Assembly: GCF_042945595.1 (NCBI RefSeq)
Contig: NZ_CP168493.1
Span: 2,480,001 to 2,544,000, forward strand
Direction of reading: 5' to 3'
Origin: Psychrobacillus sp042945595
GTDB lineage: Bacteria; Bacillota; Bacilli; Bacillales_A; Planococcaceae
DNA: 64,000 bases
A program made the translations under genes and the position numbers. Under the pieces are notes generated by a model. The model did no database searches and was not told where the DNA came from. It was given only the letters and a program-made list of their open reading frames with translations. Position 1 is the first letter of the stretch; every line of letters starts with the position of its first letter. Shown here one piece after another: positions 60,820-64,000 of the stretch.

Positions 60820-61788
60820 GTGAAAATGATTGCTTTTCAAATAAATAAGAAAGAAATTATTTCTCAGTGGATACCAATTGGAATTATTATACTAATATTA
60901 TTAATTGCATACCCTTTAGCTCTAGCGATTTTATGCGGATATTTTTTACACCCTATTACTAATTTTTTTTACAATAAGTTCAAGATCCCAATAATCTTAA
61001 GTGTTCTGCTAACGGAATTCCTCATATTAACAGGGATTCTATTATTACTATTCTTTTTAGTACAAACTCTTATTGATTTAATACCACTTATTCATAGCCA
61101 TGTTGTAAAATTACCGGTTATCGAGTTAAAAAGACTTCCCATATTTTCAATGTTTGAAGAGGAATTTCAAACTATATTAAATAATTTAATGAATAATCTA
61201 TTGATTTACATTACTCACTTACCTTCCTATTTTTTTGAACTTTTTCTTTTTAGTATGGGATTATTTTTATCGTTACATGAATCTTTAAAAAATCGACTGT
61301 GGTTTTTAGTATACCTTCCGAAAAAAACAAGAGGTTTTAGTGAAAAAGCCTTGAAGAAGTCTTCTGGGGTTATGAACAAATTTATTTCCGTAGAAGTGAA
61401 ACTATTTTTATTAACTTTTATTTTACTAACTATTGGTTTCACCGCTTTGGGTCTGCATCAACCACTAAAGTATGCTTTTTTAATTTCCTTAGTTGATAGC
61501 ATACCTTTTCTTGGGACTGGCTTAATATTGATACCACTTAGTATTTACTTTTTTTTACTAAATCAACATACAGTAGGGATCATTATCTTACTGCTATATG
61601 TATTTGTTCAGTTGACTAGGCATATTGTGGAGTCCATGTTATGGTCTTCCTCTATGCAAATAAAGGCTGTCCACGTATTCTTTCTAAGCGCGGCAGCCAT
61701 TTTAATATTTGGATTTATAGGAATATTATTTAGTCCATTCATTTATTTAATCGCAAACAAATGGATAGATTTTACAAAGTCTTCATGA
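60820..61788 (+). CDS. ytvI: AI-2E family transporter YtvI
   Basis: A 322-residue membrane protein with about seven to eight hydrophobic segments, of the AI-2E/PerM family that includes YtvI; these proteins export small molecules or ions, mostly of unknown nature. The block LVDSIPFLGTGLILIP (about 227-242) is the family signature. The start is GTG at 60820 or ATG at 60826; ribosome site is weak. Divergent from citZ and convergent with fxsA, overlapping it by 17 bp. Confidence 0.82.
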   Translation: MKMIAFQINKKEIISQWIPIGIIILILLIAYPLALAILCGYFLHPITNFFYNKFKIPIILSVLLTEFLILTGILLLLFFLVQTLIDLIPLIHSHVVKLPVIELKRLPIFSMFEEEFQTILNNLMNNLLIYITHLPSYFFELFLFSMGLFLSLHESLKNRLWFLVYLPKKTRGFSEKALKKSSGVMNKFISVEVKLFLLTFILLTIGFTALGLHQPLKYAFLISLVDSIPFLGTGLILIPLSIYFFLLNQHTVGIIILLLYVFVQLTRHIVESMLWSSSMQIKAVHVFFLSAAAILIFGFIGILFSPFIYLIANKWIDFTKSS

Positions 61789-62164
61789 CAATCACTTGAC
61801 CTTTTTTCATTTTTTTACGAATCCATTTATAAATTAGTGGTTTAAATAGATTTCGGGAAGGACCAAACAAAAGTAATAGACCTATAATATCTGATATAAA
61901 ACCAGGAAAAATGACTAATACAGAACCAATAAAAACACATATTCCATTGATAGCTGCTTCTCCAGGTGCTTGATGATTTTTTATACTCTCTGAAACTTCT
62001 CTAAATGCTTTCATTCCTTGTCTTTTTACAAAGTAAGCTCCTATTATTCCGGATGCTAAAATGAGAAGAAATGTATTACTTACTCCGATGGTTTTACCGG
62101 ATAAAAGTAAAATATATAATTCTATTACTGGAATGACAATAAATAAACTTATAATCCATTTCAT
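61772..62164 (-). CDS. fxsA: FxsA family membrane protein
   Basis: A 130-residue membrane protein of the FxsA family (named for suppressing phage T7 exclusion by F plasmid in Escherichia coli). Hydrophobic segments about 2-40 and 70-105 and the block VFIGSVLVIFPGFISDIIGLLL are typical. The ATG at 62164 follows GGAGGGTG. It is encoded between pyk and ytvI as in Bacillus, and its last 17 bp overlap the ytvI 3' end on the other strand. Confidence 0.88.
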   Translation of the reverse strand: MKWIISLFIVIPVIELYILLLSGKTIGVSNTFLLILASGIIGAYFVKRQGMKAFREVSESIKNHQAPGEAAINGICVFIGSVLVIFPGFISDIIGLLLLFGPSRNLFKPLIYKWIRKKMKKGQVIVMKTL

Positions 62165-62190
62165 GTATTCACCCTCCATATATATGGTAA

Positions 62191-62222
62191 TTGCCTCACC
62201 TTTTATGGTGAGGCAATTTTTA
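62191..62222. terminator. Terminator between pyk and fxsA
   Basis: A 10-bp perfect stem TTGCCTCACC (62191-62200 with 62207-62216, loop TTTTAT). The T-tract is on the plus strand (TTTTTAG), so it would stop transcripts coming from ytvI better than the minus-strand pyk transcript, which has only TTACC. Confidence 0.7.
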
Positions 62223-62240
62223 GATAAGGTTTACTTTTGG

Positions 62241-64000
62241 TTAAATTATACTTGCCTTACCGTGGTAAATAACACCACTTTCAGCATCAATCGTAAGTTC
62301 TTGTCCGTTCCTGATTAAACTAGTAGCATTGTTAACACCAACAATTACAGGAATACCTAAACTCAGTCCAACTACAGCAGCGTGGCTAGTTAGTCCACCT
62401 TCTTCTGTAATGAGTCCTTTACATTTCTCAATAGCAGGAATCATGTCCCGATCAGAACCAACTGTAACAATGATACTATCAGAGGTGTCTTTTCCAAGAA
62501 GTTCTCGTGCATTACTAACAACAACTGCTTTCCCAAAAGCGGTAAGCTTGCCAATTCCTTGTCCTTTAGCAACCATGTCGCCAATAACATGAACTTTCAT
62601 TAAATTAGTTGTACCTGCCTCACCAACTGGAACACCCGCTGTAATGACTACTAAGTCGCCATGTGTCACATAATGATGAAGAATACTTTCTTCGACTGCC
62701 ACTTCTAATACTTCATCCGTCGAGTAAGCTTTCTTACCAACAATAGGGTACACGCCCCAAACTAGTGTTAACTTTCTAGAAGGCACACTAGAAGAAGTCA
62801 CTGCAATAATTGGAACACCTGGTCTAAATTTAGAGATCATTTTTGCTGTATGTCCACTTTCAGTAGGCGCAATAACCGCTTTTACTTTCAAATTTATCGC
62901 CGTATGAGCAACGGCTTGACCAATTGCATCAGTTAAGTTTACTTCGCGTGCTTTACTTAACTTCGTAACGATTGATCGATAATCTACCGCATTTTCCGTT
63001 CTTTTTGCAATTTTATCCATTGTTTGTACAGCTTCTACTGGATATAAACCCGCCGCCGTTTCACCCGATAACATAATAGCATCTGTTCCATCTAATATCG
63101 CATTCGCTACGTCACTTGCTTCCGCACGAGTAGGTCTTGGGTTACGCTGCATGGAATCTAACATTTGAGTAGCTGTAATGACTGGCTTACCTGCGGCATT
63201 ACATTTTTGAATAAGGCTCTTTTGAACTAATGGAACTTCTTCCGCAGGAATTTCTACTCCAAGATCTCCTCTTGCTACCATTAGACCATCCGATACTTGA
63301 ATAATCTCATCAATATTATCTACGCCTTCTTGGTTTTCAATTTTAGGGATAATTTGAATATGAGAACCGTTATTCTTTTCAAGGAGCTCCCGAATTTCCA
63401 ATACATCTTTTGCACGTCGAACAAATGATGCTGCTATGAAATCTACACCTTGTTCAATACCAAATAAAATATCTTTTGAATCTTTTTCCGTTATACCAGG
63501 TAACTGCACAGATACCCCTGGAACATTAACACCTTTATTGTTTTTTAAAGTCCCTGCGTTTTGGACAAAGGTTGTTATAACTCCATCGTTCGTGTTAATT
63601 TTTGTAACGATTAATTCAATTAGCCCATCATCCAGTAATATAATAGAACCTGCTTGTACATCCTCGATTAACTTTTCGTACGTTATGGAAAAACGGCTAC
63701 TATTTCCTAATACTTCGACCATTGAGATTTCGATTGTTTGACCTGATTCCAACTCAATACCATCATTCTCCATTTTATGTGTGCGGATTTCAGGGCCTTT
63801 TGTGTCTAATAATATCCCTACAATTTTTCCTAATTTGTTTGATACTTCTCTAATTCTTTGAATTCTTGTAGCATGTTCCTCGTGATTTCCGTGTGAAAAG
63901 TTTAAACGAGCAACGTTCATACCGCTTTCAATCAGTTTTTGTAACATTTCCTCTGATTCACTTGCGGGTCCAATTGTACATACTATTTTTGTTTTTCTCA
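62241..64000 (-). CDS. pyk: Pyruvate kinase (first base of the start codon lies outside)
   Basis: The gene fills the right end; the final bases read TG AGA AAA ACA on the minus strand, so only the A of the ATG is missing. The 586-residue protein starts RKTKIVCTIGPASES, has the barrel with MNVARLNFSHGNHEEH, the metal and PEP sites (LDTKGPEIRTH, PKIENQEGV, MVARGDLGVEIP, SGETAAGLYP) and an extra C-terminal PEP-utiliser-like domain (about 480-586, GGLTSHAAVVGLSLGIPVIV) that is typical of Bacillus pyruvate kinases. It makes pyruvate and ATP from PEP and ADP. Confidence 0.97.
   Translation of the reverse strand, partial: RKTKIVCTIGPASESEEMLQKLIESGMNVARLNFSHGNHEEHATRIQRIREVSNKLGKIVGILLDTKGPEIRTHKMENDGIELESGQTIEISMVEVLGNSSRFSITYEKLIEDVQAGSIILLDDGLIELIVTKINTNDGVITTFVQNAGTLKNNKGVNVPGVSVQLPGITEKDSKDILFGIEQGVDFIAASFVRRAKDVLEIRELLEKNNGSHIQIIPKIENQEGVDNIDEIIQVSDGLMVARGDLGVEIPAEEVPLVQKSLIQKCNAAGKPVITATQMLDSMQRNPRPTRAEASDVANAILDGTDAIMLSGETAAGLYPVEAVQTMDKIAKRTENAVDYRSIVTKLSKAREVNLTDAIGQAVAHTAINLKVKAVIAPTESGHTAKMISKFRPGVPIIAVTSSSVPSRKLTLVWGVYPIVGKKAYSTDEVLEVAVEESILHHYVTHGDLVVITAGVPVGEAGTTNLMKVHVIGDMVAKGQGIGKLTAFGKAVVVSNARELLGKDTSDSIIVTVGSDRDMIPAIEKCKGLITEEGGLTSHAAVVGLSLGIPVIVGVNNATSLIRNGQELTIDAESGVIYHGKASII

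Noticed and set aside
1..64000. tRNA, rRNA genes, prophage or intact insertion sequences
   Set aside because: No rRNA-like or tRNA-like sequence, integrase, transposase or phage structural gene was seen on either strand.

Overview
The window is chromosomal DNA of a low-GC, spore-forming Firmicute, most likely of the Planococcaceae (Psychrobacillus, Sporosarcina or Lysinibacillus type); the genus is an inference. Supporting signs are the Bacillus-type gene blocks (polX-cvpA-zapA/rnhC; pheT-pheS/rlmB/sspI; ysdB/ysdA-rplT-rpmI-infC-thrS-dnaI-dnaB-nrdR-speD-gapB-coaE-mutM-polA; phoR-phoP, mdh-icd-citZ, ytvI/fxsA/pyk), a small acid-soluble spore protein gene, T-box leaders, an L20-type leader and strong Shine-Dalgarno sequences, including TTG and AUU starts.

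Layout. 0-2 kb holds the zapA-cvpA-polX operon and divergent rnhC. 2.5-20.3 kb is an inserted catabolic region: rpoN (sigma-54), an unidentified membrane protein with an M20D amidohydrolase, and a histidine-utilisation (hut) cluster with hutH, an M20 peptidase, hutI, a two-part YjiH-type permease, an amino-acid ABC transporter and two almost identical hutU genes. A sigma-54 activator gene lies between the two hutU copies. 20.7-26.2 kb is a small accessory patch (decayed GNAT gene, nitronate monooxygenase, two NUDIX genes, frameshifted grpB, DUF402 protein, lipoprotein, MFS transporter). From 26.4 kb to the end is conserved housekeeping DNA, nearly all on the minus strand: aminoacyl-tRNA synthetases with T-boxes, ribosomal proteins, primosome, DNA repair, central carbon metabolism and phosphate two-component genes.

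How it works together. Histidine catabolism here appears to be driven by sigma-54 rather than by the HutP antitermination known in Bacillus subtilis. Both hutU genes carry the same textbook -24/-12 promoter (TTGGCAC-N5-TTGCA). Each promoter has, 145-146 bp upstream, a GCAGATAA-type motif repeated once more further upstream, a good candidate for the binding sites of the RocR-like activator encoded between the two genes. No hutG is present in the window.

Non-coding structure. Three families of long, palindromic, intergenic repeats are present. Family A (three copies, two in tandem) is the most striking: almost the whole element folds into nested arms, and the terminal hairpin changes sequence from copy to copy while staying base-paired. 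A perfect 53-bp palindrome, a four-unit 20-bp tandem repeat and a structured speD leader are further unexplained elements. Strand calls, starts and motifs were read by eye; no database search was possible.
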